From: Sphingobium jiangsuense
GTDB lineage: Bacteria; Pseudomonadota; Alphaproteobacteria; Sphingomonadales; Sphingomonadaceae
Direction: 5' to 3'
DNA length: 64,000 nucleotides
Assembly: GCF_014196495.1 (NCBI RefSeq)
Contig: NZ_JACIDT010000006.1
Span: forward strand, 62,001-126,000
The translations under genes and the position numbers were made by a program. Under the pieces are notes generated by a model. It was given only the letters and a program-made list of their open reading frames with translations, had not been told where the DNA came from and did not search any database. The first letter of the stretch is position 1, and each line of letters opens with the position of its first letter. Positions 45,176 to 52,716 of the stretch are shown here, piece by piece.

Positions 45176-45658
45176 CTATCGTTGGGAACCGGCCGGAAAA
45201 TCCGCGCCGGAAAAGGCATGAGGCAGAAGCTCGGCCACGCTATAGGCGGCCCCGCCCTCGCCTGACAAGGGGGCGCAGTAGACGCGGATGTCGTGCCCGG
45301 CAAGGGACACCGCCTCGGCCAACACCTGCCGGCAGCGGCCGCAGGGAGTGATGGGCACCCCGCTTCCGGTCCCAGTGCCAGCCACGCCCATCGGCCCGCC
45401 GACCACGGCAAGCGCGACGATCTGCGTCAGCCGCCCCGCCGCATTGGCCGAGGCGATGGCGACCGTCTCCGCGCACAGCGACAGGCCGAGGCTGACATTC
45501 TCGAAATTGGCGCCGGTGACGATCCCGCCGTCGCCCAGGCGCAGCGCCGCGCCCACGGCAAAGCGGCTATAGGGCGCATGGGCATGCGCCATGGCGGCGC
45601 GGGCGGCCTCCACCAGCGGCGCGTCCCAATCGTCGCCGGTTGCGGCCGCCTCGCTCAT
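45176..45658 (-). CDS. cdd: Cytidine deaminase
   Basis: Salvage enzyme turning cytidine and deoxycytidine into uridine and deoxyuridine. The 160-residue protein has the zinc site Cys62-Ala-Glu64 in LSLCAETVAIA and Cys106/Cys109 in TPCGRCRQVL, the complete set for the small tetrameric class. YSRFAVGAAL and GANFENVS form the substrate pocket. A Gly/Thr-rich insert (GVAGTGTGSGVP) sits just before the PCGRC motif. Start 45658 overlaps the GH25 stop by ATGA. The stop lies 12 bases before dcd, consistent with co-transcription. Confidence 0.95.
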   Translation of the reverse strand: MSEAAATGDDWDAPLVEAARAAMAHAHAPYSRFAVGAALRLGDGGIVTGANFENVSLGLSLCAETVAIASANAAGRLTQIVALAVVGGPMGVAGTGTGSGVPITPCGRCRQVLAEAVSLAGHDIRVYCAPLSGEGGAAYSVAELLPHAFSGADFPAGSQR

Positions 45659-46365
45659 GGCGCGACGACATCCCATTCCACCGGGCCGTCGATCCCGTCC
45701 ACCCGCCGCCGGTCGTTCGCCGTCCACATCACCCATGCATGGGACGCATAGTCCGGGGGAAAGAAATTCCCCTCCAGCCAGAGCGTGCGGTTGATGCCGC
45801 TGCTGATGTCATATTGCTTCTCTACCGCCTTCGAAATGCGGATGAGCGCGGGCTTTCCTCCATGCATTTCAATGACATTGAGCAGGGTGTTGAGTTCCGA
45901 CAATATGGTGTCGCGGCCCGGCGACCCGGCGCAATGCTCGCCGGGCGCCACCCGGACGACCGGGGGCAGCGCCGCATTGTCGCGCGGCACGGTGGTGATG
46001 AAGAGCGTCGCCTGATCGCTCGCCCGCTTGCACGGATCGAACACCAGTTCCGCGCCATAGCGCAGCCCGGCCTCGCGCGCCTGCGCCCAGTTGGTTGCGA
46101 ACAGCGGATCGCGCAGGTCGGTGCCGCTGGTGGCGCGGATATAGGCGAAATCGACGTTCCGCGTCCGCACCGTGCGCCAGTCGATCTCGCCCAGCTCGCC
46201 GGAAACGGAGATGCCCTGCATCGGATAGTCCTCCGCCGAGGGCGCCCATTGGGCGGCGAAGCGCCACAGCAGCATTGCGCCGAAAAGGAGCAGCGCCAGC
46301 AGCGCGCCGAGCCAGCGCAGCCGGATCTTCCACGGCACCGAAGCGGTTCTGGGGCCGACGCTCAT
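45655..46365 (-). CDS. GH25 (lysozyme-like) family protein, probably catalytically degenerate
   Basis: A 236-residue protein with an N-terminal membrane anchor (about residues 17-38) and a periplasmic domain of the glycoside hydrolase 25 fold. Family landmarks are QGISVSGELGEIDWRTVR, VDFAYIRATSGTDLRDPLF and NWAQAREAGLRYGAEL. However, the first catalytic Asp of the usual GIDVS strand is Ser here. The LDVE-type strand that carries the Asp-x-Glu pair reads VVRVA. Muramidase activity is therefore doubtful, and a peptidoglycan-binding or structural role is more likely. The start overlaps the UPF0262 stop by ATGA and its own stop overlaps cdd. Confidence 0.75.
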   Translation of the reverse strand: MSVGPRTASVPWKIRLRWLGALLALLLFGAMLLWRFAAQWAPSAEDYPMQGISVSGELGEIDWRTVRTRNVDFAYIRATSGTDLRDPLFATNWAQAREAGLRYGAELVFDPCKRASDQATLFITTVPRDNAALPPVVRVAPGEHCAGSPGRDTILSELNTLLNVIEMHGGKPALIRISKAVEKQYDISSGINRTLWLEGNFFPPDYASHAWVMWTANDRRRVDGIDGPVEWDVVAP

Positions 46366-46844
46366 TGCTTGATGTGCAGCACGCAGATCAGCGTGAAGAG
46401 CCGCCGGGCGGTGTCGAAATCCACCTTTATCTTGCCTTCCAGCCGTTCCATCAGCGTTTCGGCGGCATGGTTGTGGATGCCGCGGCGGGCCATGTCGATG
46501 GTTTCGATCTGCTGGGGCGAGGCATTGCGGATGGCCTGAAAATAGCTGTCGCAGATCGCGAAATATTCGCGAATCGGGCGGCGGAAGCGGGCGAGGCCGA
46601 GGATGATCGCCTCCAGCGGTGTGCCGTCCTGCCGCTGGATCGCGATGACCAGCCGCCCTTCCTGCGTGCTCAGGTGCACGCGATAGGGGCCCTTGTAGTC
46701 ATCCGCATGCGGACGGAGCGGCTCGAAATAATTTTCCTCCAGCAGGTCGAATATCGCGATCCGCCGTTCCTGCTCGACATCGGCATTGCGCCAGATGATG
46801 CTCTGCTGGTCGAGAGAAATGTCTATGATGCGGGGATCGGCCAT
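46362..46844 (-). CDS. UPF0262 family protein
   Basis: A 160-residue protein of the UPF0262 family, conserved in alphaproteobacteria and of unknown function. Typical stretches are ADPRIIDISLDQQSIIWRNA, ERRIAIFDLLEENYFEP, GPYRVHLSTQEGRLVIAI, the ARFRRPIREYF block and RRGIHNHAAETLMERL near the C-terminus. No signal peptide or membrane helix; probably cytoplasmic. Start 46844 is supported by GGGGAC upstream, with an alternative ATG nine bases earlier. First gene of the minus-strand operon leading to dcd; divergent from dnaB with 96 bases between. Confidence 0.92.
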   Translation of the reverse strand: MADPRIIDISLDQQSIIWRNADVEQERRIAIFDLLEENYFEPLRPHADDYKGPYRVHLSTQEGRLVIAIQRQDGTPLEAIILGLARFRRPIREYFAICDSYFQAIRNASPQQIETIDMARRGIHNHAAETLMERLEGKIKVDFDTARRLFTLICVLHIKQ

Positions 46845-46940
46845 CGTCCCCATGCACTGAGGCCAGCGGTCGGAAAGATCAAGGGGGATATTGCGCCGCC
46901 GGGGCTTGCGCCGGCCGGCGGTTGGCGCGAAAAGGGCGCC

Positions 46941-48458
46941 ATGGCGGAAGCATTGAAACTGGTCGGCGAAGCCGAAGGCGCGGCGCGCGAACTCCCCCGG
47001 AATATCGAGGCGGAAGCCGCCTTGCTGGGCGCGCTCCTCATCGACAATCGAGTCGCCGAGGACGTGCAGATGAAGCTCAAGCCGGAGCATTTCTTCGAGT
47101 CCGTCCATGGCCGCATCTACGAGGCGATCCTGAAGCTGCTCGACCGCAACATGGTCGCCAGCCCGGTGACGCTGAAACCGATGCTGGATCAGGACCCGGC
47201 GCTGAAGGAACTGGGCGGGTCGGCCTATCTGGTGGAATTGACGGCCAGCGGCGCCTCGCTGATCGGCGCGCGGGATTTCGCGCAGCAGATCTACGACCTC
47301 GCGCTTTTGAGGCAACTCGTCAGCGTCGGTCGGGAACTGGTTGAAAATGCTCTGGATACCAGCGAGGATGTCGACCCGCGCGGCCAGATAGAGGCGGCCG
47401 AGGTCGCGCTCTACAAGGTGTCGGAGGGCGAAGGCGAGGTCGGCTCGGTCAAGAACTTCCTGCAAGCCTCCACCGTCGCGGTGCAGGTGGCGGAGCGCGC
47501 GCTCAACAGCGGGGGTCATCTTTCCGGCATCACCACCGGCATCACCGCGCTCAACGAGAAGATCGGCGGCCTGCACAACAGCGATCTCATGATCCTCGCC
47601 GGGCGTCCGGGCATGGGCAAGACGTCGCTCGCCACCAACATCGCCTATAATGCGGCCGCGCGCTGGCTGCGCGACGATGCGGACGGCATCGCGCCGGAAA
47701 AGAATATGGGCGCCAAGACGGCGTTCTTCAGCCTCGAAATGTCGGCCGACCAGCTCGCGACCCGTATCCTTGCCGAGCAATCGGGCATTTCCGGCGAATC
47801 CCTGCGCATGGGCAAGATCAGCCGCAGCGAGTTCCAGAACCTGTCCCGCGCGGCGCGGGAGTTGCAGGAGCTGCCGCTGTTCATCGACGACACGCCGGGC
47901 CTCACCATCGCCGCGCTGCGCACGCGGGCGCGGCGGCTGAAGCGGCGGCACGATATCGGCTTCATCGTCATCGACTATCTCCAGCTGTTGCAGGGCTCCG
48001 GGCGCGGCAATGATAATCGCGTCAACGAAATTTCGGAAATTTCCCGTGGTTTGAAGACCTTGGCGAAGGAACTCAACGTTCCCGTGCTGGCCCTGTCGCA
48101 GCTCAGCCGCGCGGTCGAGCAGCGCGAGGACAAGCGGCCGCAGCTGTCGGACCTGCGCGAATCCGGCTCGATCGAGCAGGACGCCGACATGGTGTGGTTC
48201 GTGTTCCGCGAGGATTATTACGTCGCCTCGCGCGAACCCAAGCGCCCGACCGAAGGAGACGATGCGAAGATCCACGAGGATCACGCCAAATGGGCGATGG
48301 AGATGGAGCGTGTATTCGGTCTCGCCGAACTGATCGTCGCCAAGCAGCGTCACGGCGCGACCGGCAAGGTCCGCCTGAAATTCGACGCCAAGATCACGCG
48401 GTTCAGCGATCTGGCCGAGGGCGATTATCCGGGGCCGGTGGATGATTATGACGATTGA
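46941..48458 (+). CDS. dnaB: Replicative DNA helicase DnaB
   Basis: The hexameric helicase that unwinds DNA at the replication fork and recruits primase. The 505-residue protein has the N-terminal primase-interacting domain (PRNIEAEAALLGALLIDNRV) and a RecA-like C-terminal domain with Walker A GRPGMGKT at residues 221-228. FFSLEMSADQLATRIL, the Walker B block IGFIVIDYLQLLQGSGR and the late VPVLALSQLSRAVEQREDKR complete the core. ATG 46941 begins at the conserved region; the frame runs open to 46095 but that part lies opposite UPF0262 and GH25 and is not coding. It stands alone, and a bidirectional terminator lies at 48630-48674. Confidence 0.97.
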   Translation: MAEALKLVGEAEGAARELPRNIEAEAALLGALLIDNRVAEDVQMKLKPEHFFESVHGRIYEAILKLLDRNMVASPVTLKPMLDQDPALKELGGSAYLVELTASGASLIGARDFAQQIYDLALLRQLVSVGRELVENALDTSEDVDPRGQIEAAEVALYKVSEGEGEVGSVKNFLQASTVAVQVAERALNSGGHLSGITTGITALNEKIGGLHNSDLMILAGRPGMGKTSLATNIAYNAAARWLRDDADGIAPEKNMGAKTAFFSLEMSADQLATRILAEQSGISGESLRMGKISRSEFQNLSRAARELQELPLFIDDTPGLTIAALRTRARRLKRRHDIGFIVIDYLQLLQGSGRGNDNRVNEISEISRGLKTLAKELNVPVLALSQLSRAVEQREDKRPQLSDLRESGSIEQDADMVWFVFREDYYVASREPKRPTEGDDAKIHEDHAKWAMEMERVFGLAELIVAKQRHGATGKVRLKFDAKITRFSDLAEGDYPGPVDDYDD

Positions 48459-48489
48459 GGAAGGGAGATGGGAGCGGGATTCCCACCTC

Positions 48490-48600
48490 CGTTCGCCCTG
48501 AGCTTGTCGACCCGTAGGGCGGGCGAAGCCCAACGGCTGCTTTTCTTTTCTGTGTTGGAGAAAGAAGAAGGACAGGGCTTCGACAAGCTCAGCCCGAACG
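48490..48600. repeat. Interspersed inverted repeat, family B copy 3
   Basis: The arms are CGTTCGCCCTGAGCTTGTCGA and GACAAGCTCAGCCCGAACG (inverted). The interior is GGCTGCTTTTCTTTTCTG / GGAGAAAGAAGAAGGACAG. It sits between the dnaB stop and the shared terminator. Confidence 0.8.
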
Positions 48601-48629
48601 GGGTTAGGTTGCTGCGTTTGCTCCTAACA

Positions 48630-48674
48630 GACAAGGAAAAAGGCCCGGCATGATGACCGGGCCTTTTCCTTGTC
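48630..48674. terminator. Bidirectional terminator between dnaB and cysH
   Basis: GACAAGGAAAAAGGCCCGG pairs with CCGGGCCTTTTCCTTGTC around the loop CATGATGA. The stem has a GC-rich core, with A-run and T-run flanks on both strands, as needed to stop the convergent dnaB and cysH transcripts. Confidence 0.9.
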
Positions 48675-48689
48675 CGTAAGCTCCGCCGT

Positions 48690-49469
48690 TCAGAAGGCGG
48701 GCTGGTTGGCCGGGTCGTCCGGGTCGGCGAGCGGCGTGGAGATGGTGTGGATGCCGCATTCCACCTTGTCCCAGCCGCGCCAGCGCCCGGCGCGCGGGTC
48801 TTCACCCGGCAGCACCTTGGACGTGCACGGCTCGCAGCCGATGGAGAGATAGCCCTGCTCCTCCAGCGGGTGGCGGGGCAGGTCGTGCTCGCTGAAATAG
48901 GCTTCCAGATCGGTCTTGGTCCAGTCGCCGAGCGGGTTGATCTTCAGCCGCCCGTCCTCGATCTCGAACCGGGGCAGGTTCTGGCGGGTGACGGACTGGA
49001 ACGCCTTGCGGCCGGAAATCCACGCATCCAGCCCTTTTTTCGCGCGGGCGAGCGGCTCCACCTTGCGGATTTCGCAGCAGCCGTCGGGGTCGTAGGACCA
49101 GCGCAGGCCCTTGTCGTCCTTCTTCGCCAGCATTTCCGGGTCCGGCTCCACCACCCGGCTGTCGGTCAGCCCCAGCGTGGTGACGAGCGTCTGCCGATAG
49201 TCGAGCGTTTCCGGGAACATCTTGAGCGTATCGACGAAGATCACCGGCACCGACGGATCGGCCTGCGCGATCAGGTGCAGCAGCACCGCGCTTTCCGTGC
49301 CGAAGGAGGAGACGACCGCCACCTCGCCGATCGCCTTCTCCGCGAACAGGGTGCGCAGCATGGTCTGCGTATCGACCCCTTCGAAGCGGGCGTTGAGCGC
49401 GTCCGCATCCGCCTGGGTGAAGGCGGGGCGGGCGTCGATCACATCGATCTGGCGGGCAGCAGTGGTCAT
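48690..49469 (-). CDS. cysH: Phosphoadenylyl/adenylyl-sulfate reductase CysH (APS-type)
   Basis: Reduces activated sulfate to sulfite with thioredoxin. The 259-residue protein has the nucleotide-binding SSFGTESAVLLHL. It also has both cysteine pairs of the iron-sulfur class, Cys131-Cys132 in CCEIRKVEPL and Cys212/Cys215 in GCEPCT. The catalytic Cys238 lies in ECGIH. The two pairs bind a [4Fe-4S] cluster, which points to adenylyl sulfate (APS) rather than PAPS as substrate. It is the last gene of the minus-strand cobA-DUF2849-cysI-DUF934-cysH operon and supplies the sulfite for cysI. It starts three bases after DUF934. Confidence 0.95.
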   Translation of the reverse strand: MTTAARQIDVIDARPAFTQADADALNARFEGVDTQTMLRTLFAEKAIGEVAVVSSFGTESAVLLHLIAQADPSVPVIFVDTLKMFPETLDYRQTLVTTLGLTDSRVVEPDPEMLAKKDDKGLRWSYDPDGCCEIRKVEPLARAKKGLDAWISGRKAFQSVTRQNLPRFEIEDGRLKINPLGDWTKTDLEAYFSEHDLPRHPLEEQGYLSIGCEPCTSKVLPGEDPRAGRWRGWDKVECGIHTISTPLADPDDPANQPAF

Positions 49470-49472
49470 CGT

Positions 49473-49904
49473 TCAGTTCACCTCATGCCGTTTCGCCCAG
49501 ATCGGGCGGCGGCCATCCACGGATTTTTGATAGACATCGGCGTAGCGGGAAAGCGTGGCTTCCACCACCGCCGGGTCGAGCGCCTTGTCGGGCGCGAAGC
49601 TGTCGAAGCCGCAGCGGCGCATCGCGAACAGCTGGTCCACCAGCACGTCGCCGCTGGCGCGCAGTTCGCCCCGATAGCCCGCCTCGCGCAGGATGCGGGC
49701 CGAGCTGTAGCCGCGCCCGTCGCCGAAGGCGGGAAAGGCGACCTCGACCAGTGCGATGCGATCGAGATGCGGCAGCAGCGCGCGGGCATCCTCGCCCGGT
49801 GCGATGCGGACGGCGGTGGCGTTGGACGCGCCGAGGAATTCCTCGATCGACACCGGAGTCTCGCCGATGGTCTCGCCTTCGCGGAAGTTCAGCAGATCAA
49901 CCAT
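49473..49904 (-). CDS. DUF934 protein of the sulfite-reduction operon
   Basis: A 143-residue soluble protein of family DUF934, always or nearly always found beside cysI/cysH in proteobacteria; its molecular role is not established. Visible blocks are LPHLDRIALVEVAFPAFGDG, RGYSSARILREAGYRGELRA, GDVLVDQLFAMRRCGFDSF and the late RYADVYQKSVDGRRPIW. Start 49904 overlaps the cysI stop by eight bases, so it is coupled to cysI. Association suggests an assembly or electron-transfer helper for sulfite reduction; this is inferred from context only. Confidence 0.88.
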   Translation of the reverse strand: MVDLLNFREGETIGETPVSIEEFLGASNATAVRIAPGEDARALLPHLDRIALVEVAFPAFGDGRGYSSARILREAGYRGELRASGDVLVDQLFAMRRCGFDSFAPDKALDPAVVEATLSRYADVYQKSVDGRRPIWAKRHEVN

Positions 49905-51528
49905 AGATCGCCTCCTTGAACGGAGCCATGCCGAGGCGGCGATAGGTGTCGAGGAAACGCTCCCCCTCCTGCCGCTGCGCGAGATAGAGGTCGGTCGCCC
50001 GCTCGATCGCATCGACCACGCCGTCCTCGGTGAAGCCGGGGCCGGTGATGGCGCCGAGCGAGCAATCCTCCGCGCCCGATCCGCCGAGCAGCAGCTGATA
50101 ATTTTCCGTGCCCTTCCGGTCCACGCCCAATATGCCGATATGCCCGGCATGATGGTGGCCGCAGGCGTTGATGCAGCCGGAAATCTTCAGCTTCAGCTCG
50201 CCGATCGCCTCTTCCTTGCCGTTCCCGGCGAAGCGCCGGGCGATCTTCTGCGCGACCGGGATGGAGCGCGCATTGGCGAGGCTGCAATAATCGAGGCCGG
50301 GGCAGGCGATCATGTCGCTGATCCGGTCGAGATTGGCGGTGCCGAGGCCCGCCGCGTCCAGCTGTTGCCAGATGGTGTAGAGATCCGCCTTCTTCACATA
50401 GGGCAGCACGATGTTCTGCGCATGGGTGACGCGCAGCTGGTCGAGCGAATGGCGCTCCGCCAGGTCCGCCATCAGGTCGATCTGGTCGGCGCTGGCGTCG
50501 CCGGGGATGCCGCCCACCGGCTTCAGGCTGATGTTGACGATCGCATAGCCGGGCTGCTTGTGGGGGAGGACATTGCGGTCGAGCCACAGCGCGAAATCCG
50601 GGTCGGAGCGGTCCACCTCTTCGGGCAGGCCGGTTTCATAGACCGGCGGCGCGAAATAGGCGCGGATGCGGTCCAGCTCCTCGGTCGGCGGCTGGATGCC
50701 GAGCTGCCGCATATGGGCGAACTCTTCCTCCACCTGACGGCGATATTCATCGACGCCCAACTCGTGGACCAGGATCTTGATCCGCGCCTTGAACTTGTTG
50801 TCGCGGCGGCCGTAGCGGTTGTAGACGCGCAGGCAGGCCTCCAGATAGGAAACCAGCTCGTCCTCTTCCACGAAATCGCGGATTTCCGGGGCGACCATCG
50901 GCGTGCGGCCCATGCCGCCGCCGGCGAACACGCGCGCGCCGATGCGGCCGTCGCGCTCCACCAGTTCGAGGCCGATGTCGTGCAGCCGCATCGCCGCCCG
51001 GTCATTGGCCGAGGCGATGACGCAGATCTTGAACTTGCGCGGCAGATAGGTGAATTCCGGGTGGAAGCTCGACCATTGGCGCAGCAGCTCGGCCCAGGGG
51101 CGCGGGTCGGTGATCTCGTCCGCCGCCACGCCCGCATATTGATCCGAACTGATGTTGCGGATGCAGTTGCCGCTGGTCTGGATCGCGTGCATTTCCACCG
51201 TCGCCAGATCCGCGAGGATATCCGGCGCGTCCTCCAGCTTGATCCAGTTGTACTGGATGTTCTGGCGCGTGGTGAAATGGCCGTAGCCCCGGTCATATTT
51301 GCGCGCGATATGGGCGAGCATCCGCATCTTGCGAGAGGACAGCGTGCCATAGGGCACCGCGACGCGCAGCATATAGGCGTGCAGCTGGAGATAGAGGCCG
51401 TTCATCAGGCGCAGCGGCTTGAACTGGTCCTCGGTCAGTTCGCCCGCGAGGCGGCGGCGGGCCTGATCGCGGAATTCCTCGACGCGGGCATCGACCATCG
51501 CCTGATCGTAGGAGTCGTAAAGATACAT
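49897..51528 (-). CDS. cysI: Sulfite (nitrite/sulfite) reductase hemoprotein
   Basis: Carries out the six-electron reduction of sulfite to sulfide with siroheme and a [4Fe-4S] cluster. The 543-residue protein has the two ferredoxin-like halves and the four cluster cysteines C409 and C415 (ACPGLDYCSLA), C452 and C456 (ISGCINACGHHH). An N-terminal FTTRQNIQYNW and TSGNCIRNISSD are typical of the family. No cysJ flavoprotein is present in the operon, so the electron donor is probably ferredoxin or an unlinked reductase. It lies two bases after DUF2849 and overlaps DUF934. Nitrite as substrate cannot be ruled out, but cysH and cobA next door argue for sulfite. Confidence 0.93.
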   Translation of the reverse strand: MYLYDSYDQAMVDARVEEFRDQARRRLAGELTEDQFKPLRLMNGLYLQLHAYMLRVAVPYGTLSSRKMRMLAHIARKYDRGYGHFTTRQNIQYNWIKLEDAPDILADLATVEMHAIQTSGNCIRNISSDQYAGVAADEITDPRPWAELLRQWSSFHPEFTYLPRKFKICVIASANDRAAMRLHDIGLELVERDGRIGARVFAGGGMGRTPMVAPEIRDFVEEDELVSYLEACLRVYNRYGRRDNKFKARIKILVHELGVDEYRRQVEEEFAHMRQLGIQPPTEELDRIRAYFAPPVYETGLPEEVDRSDPDFALWLDRNVLPHKQPGYAIVNISLKPVGGIPGDASADQIDLMADLAERHSLDQLRVTHAQNIVLPYVKKADLYTIWQQLDAAGLGTANLDRISDMIACPGLDYCSLANARSIPVAQKIARRFAGNGKEEAIGELKLKISGCINACGHHHAGHIGILGVDRKGTENYQLLLGGSGAEDCSLGAITGPGFTEDGVVDAIERATDLYLAQRQEGERFLDTYRRLGMAPFKEAIYG

Positions 51529-51530
51529 GG

Positions 51531-51818
51531 TCAGGCCCTCACGATGGGAATGTCGGCGTTGATGGCAAGGTCCGTGCGGACGGTCGGACCGCTGGCGCGG
51601 ATGCGTTCCTTGATATGGTTGGGCAACGGGCCGGAGTCGGTCTGTTCCGCATCGACGATATAGGCGACGTTGACGCGGCGCGCCTGCTCCTCGCGGGCGA
51701 GGATGGCGTCGCCCTCATCCCCTACATCTACGGCCTCGCCGATGTGGCGCGACCAGCCCTTGCCGGTCCACCAGATCACGTCGCCGCTGGCGAGGTCGTT
51801 TCCGGTCAACAATTTCAC
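51531..51818 (-). CDS. DUF2849 protein of the sulfite-reduction operon
   Basis: A 95-residue protein of family DUF2849, typically located between the siroheme methyltransferase and sulfite reductase in alphaproteobacteria; function unknown. The sequence has LLTGNDLASGDVIWWTGKGW, a mid-region rich in Ala/Glu/Arg and a C-terminal RTDLAINADIPIVRA. It has no cysteine. It probably starts with GTG 51818, overlapping the methyltransferase stop as GTGA, and ends two bases before cysI. Tight coupling suggests a small partner of the reductase. Confidence 0.85.
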   Translation of the reverse strand: MKLLTGNDLASGDVIWWTGKGWSRHIGEAVDVGDEGDAILAREEQARRVNVAYIVDAEQTDSGPLPNHIKERIRASGPTVRTDLAINADIPIVRA

Positions 51819-52627
51819 GCAATAGTCTCCAGTTCCGGCGCGAAGCGCGCCTTTATTCCATCCGGTTCGATCTGGCGCACCACATCGCCCACGACGATGA
51901 GGGCGGGGCTCTGCACCCGTTCCTCGGCCACCAGCCGGCCCAGGTCGGCGAGGCAACTGACCAGCGTGCGGCTGTCGGCGCGCGTGCCCTTTTCCAGCAC
52001 CGCGACCGGCATGGCGGGCGTGATGCCGTCGGCGATCAGCTTTTCGGCGATATCGGCCGCCGTCGCAACACCCATATAGATGACGAGCGTGCGGTCGTGC
52101 CCGGCAAGGCCCGCCCAGTTCTGGTCGGTCAGGCCCTTGCACTGCCCGGCGACGAAGGTGACGGCGCTCGACAGGCCGCGATGGGTGAGGGGCAGGCCCG
52201 CTTCGGCGGCGCAGCCCACGGCGGCGCTGATGCCCGGCACGACCTCGACCGGCACGCCCGCCGCGCGGCAGGCCTCGGCTTCCTCGCCGCCGCGCCCGAA
52301 GATGAACGGATCGCCGCCTTTCAGCCGCACGACATCGCGCCCGGCCAGCGCCTCGCGCACCAGCAGCGCGTTGATCTGGTCCTGCGGCATCGAATGGCGG
52401 GACCGGGCCTTGGCGACGGAGATCATCTCGGCATCGGGATGGGTGAGCGCCAGGATTTCCGGCGCGACCAGCCCGTCATGCACGACCAGCCCGGCCTGGC
52501 CGAGCAGCCGCGCCGCGCGCAGGGTCAGCAATTCGGGGTCGCCCGGCCCCGCGCCGACCAGATGGACGGTGCCGACGCGCGTGCGCACGGGAAAGGAGGA
52601 TGCACTGATAGCCATGGTGGGGGACAT
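51815..52627 (-). CDS. cobA: Uroporphyrinogen-III C-methyltransferase (SUMT)
   Basis: Uses two S-adenosylmethionines to make precorrin-2, here most likely for the siroheme of the adjacent CysI. The 270-residue protein has the SUMT signature VHLVGAGPGDPELLTLRAAR near residues 21-40, a central RLKGGDPFIFGRGGEEAE block, VPGISAAVGCAAEAGLPLTHR and VIYMGV. It is a stand-alone methyltransferase without the dehydrogenase/ferrochelatase half of CysG. Start 52627 was chosen because a G-rich site precedes it; the ATG at 52615 is possible. First gene of the sulfite-reduction operon. Also called cysG or sumT by context. Confidence 0.94.
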   Translation of the reverse strand: MSPTMAISASSFPVRTRVGTVHLVGAGPGDPELLTLRAARLLGQAGLVVHDGLVAPEILALTHPDAEMISVAKARSRHSMPQDQINALLVREALAGRDVVRLKGGDPFIFGRGGEEAEACRAAGVPVEVVPGISAAVGCAAEAGLPLTHRGLSSAVTFVAGQCKGLTDQNWAGLAGHDRTLVIYMGVATAADIAEKLIADGITPAMPVAVLEKGTRADSRTLVSCLADLGRLVAEERVQSPALIVVGDVVRQIEPDGIKARFAPELETIA

Positions 52628-52716
52628 GATGTTTTCGCCCCCGCGCCGCAACGCAAAATCTTTTGACGGGGATGAAGTTAATCTTTGCGATGAGGCGGAA
52701 TGCCGGTTTTCCGCCC

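Noticed and set aside
46095-46940. 280-residue N-terminal extension of DnaB
   Set aside because: It lies opposite UPF0262 and GH25, is Arg/Ala-rich without similarity, and the conserved DnaB N-terminus begins at ATG 46941.
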